The notes beneath the pieces were generated by a model. That model did not search any database. It worked only from the letters and a program-made list of their open reading frames with translations, and was not told the origin of the DNA. From positions 1 to 6,209 of the forward strand of contig CALLAG010000142.1 of assembly GCA_938002705.1 (NCBI GenBank): a DNA stretch of 6,209 nt. The letters are read 5' to 3'. Shown here piece by piece: positions 5,546 through 6,209 of this stretch. The translations under genes were made by a program, and so were the position numbers. The DNA comes from an uncultured Saprospiraceae bacterium (GTDB lineage Bacteria; Bacteroidota; Bacteroidia; Chitinophagales; Saprospiraceae). Position 1 is the first letter of the stretch. Every line of letters starts with the position of its first letter.

Positions 5546-5744
5546 TTATCTATTGATTTCCAATTATTATGCCAAGCTTCAATAACTGTATATAATTCGG
5601 GTACATTATATACAACTGGCCTAAATTGGATTGTTAGCTAATTGACGCAGAACAGGCACTTTTTGTTGCAAAAAAGTTGGTTATAATTGAATTAGGAGCT
5701 AATTTTTTTGTCTCCACATAGGAGCTTACCAGTTAAGGATTAAC
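5546..5744. other. Intergenic region after hisS
   Basis: No reading frame of note. It holds a weak A/T hairpin (ACTTTTT/AAAAAGT, 5658-5664 with 5671-5677), a 4-bp CTCC/GGAG hairpin at 5712-5724 and two copies of TAGGAGCT near 5692 and 5719. None makes a convincing hisS terminator on the minus strand. Confidence 0.4.
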
Positions 5745-6209
5745 CTAGCTCGTATATTCTATGATGATCTCATCGATGGACTTATTGACTTGTACACCCG
5801 TCTTCATTTCTTTAATTGTTAATATGCCGGACGCTACCTCATCACTTCCTATTAGAATGACATTAGGCACACTTATATCATTGGCATACTTCATCTGCTT
5901 CTTAAGCTTAGAAGGGGCAGGATAGAGGTCTGCAGAGATACCCGCTTGACGTAATTTTGATAATTGTGTAAATGCATATGTATGCGACTCATCGTCGAAT
6001 GCGATAAGCAAGTATTGTAATTTCTGCTGTACAGATACTGGAAACAGATCTAACTCTTCCATGACATCATAGATACGTGCTGCACCAAAGGACACACCTA
6101 CTCCTGACACACCTTTAAGACCAAAGCTACTTGTGAGGTCATCGTATCTACCGCCACCACCGATACTACCTATATTGACATCATCAGATATGACTTCGAA
6201 TATACATCC
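5745..6209 (-). CDS. hisS: Histidyl-tRNA synthetase, C-terminal part (5' end outside window)
   Basis: This class II aminoacyl-tRNA synthetase charges tRNA-His with histidine in the cytoplasm. The 154 C-terminal residues are present and the frame runs off the window edge at 6209. Numbering within the fragment, GGGGRYDDL (17-25) is the HisRS histidine-binding signature, and SGVGVSFGAARIY (35-47) is class II motif 3 with its conserved Arg45. From about residue 60 the alpha/beta anticodon-binding domain follows (QYLLIAFDDE..., ISADLYPAPSKLKKQMKYAND, PNVILIGSDE), ending at TAG 5745-5747. The GTG at 6110 is an internal Val codon, not a start. The length expected for the whole protein is about 420-460 residues, so roughly two thirds are missing at the window edge rather than lost. 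No disruption is visible. Confidence 0.97.
   Translation of the reverse strand, partial: GCIFEVISDDVNIGSIGGGGRYDDLTSSFGLKGVSGVGVSFGAARIYDVMEELDLFPVSVQQKLQYLLIAFDDESHTYAFTQLSKLRQAGISADLYPAPSKLKKQMKYANDISVPNVILIGSDEVASGILTIKEMKTGVQVNKSIDEIIIEYTS

Noticed and set aside
5658..5677. ACTTTTT/AAAAAGT hairpin as the hisS terminator
   Set aside because: The stem is nearly all A-T and no T-run follows on the minus strand.
6108..6110. GTG as start of a 121-residue protein
   Set aside because: It is an internal Val codon of hisS; the upstream frame encodes the GGGGRYDDL signature.

Overview
The window reads as an ordinary chromosomal stretch of an AT-rich member of the phylum Bacteroidota. The support is: histidyl-tRNA synthetase with the GGGGRYDDL...GVSFGAARIY form typical of that phylum; two promoters of the Bacteroidota primary-sigma type (TTTG-like box, 19-nt spacer, TAnnTTTG); starts preceded by A-rich sequence without Shine-Dalgarno motifs; a lipoprotein with Cys-Gly-Asp-Asp-Asp after the lipobox and a CxDGxxNGxETGxDCGGxCxxC motif; and outer-membrane barrels ending in Phe. 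The genus cannot be named from this sequence. No mobile element, CRISPR array or defence cluster was seen.

Layout. Positions 1-458 (+) hold the C-terminal part of an outer-membrane beta-barrel protein. A tRNA with anticodon CAT lies on the minus strand (720-793), with its own promoter and a terminator-like hairpin. A small heat-shock protein of the Hsp20 family (1184-1624, +) follows, behind three evenly spaced inverted repeats and a -24/-12 (sigma-54-like) promoter candidate. A small three-helix membrane protein of the YgjV family (1793-2032, +) comes next. Then, on the minus strand, come a two-gene unit encoding a secreted lipoprotein (2717-3874) and a small outer-membrane barrel (2178-2723, GTG start, overlapping by 7 nt), a membrane-bound lytic transglycosylase resembling MltD (4236-5357) with a good promoter and a structured leader of about 125 nt, and the C-terminal part of hisS (5745-6209).

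The genes do not form one pathway. Most are envelope genes (barrels, lipoprotein, murein hydrolase, membrane protein) beside housekeeping genes (tRNA, hisS, hsp20). The two least routine signals are in the non-coding DNA. One is the hsp20 control region, where three dyads of the form TGACA-N3-TGTCA have centres exactly 31 bp apart, upstream of a sigma-54-like promoter. The other is a family of three near-identical terminator hairpins, two sharing 36 identical bases about 2.1 kb apart, whose G-U pairs show which strand they serve.
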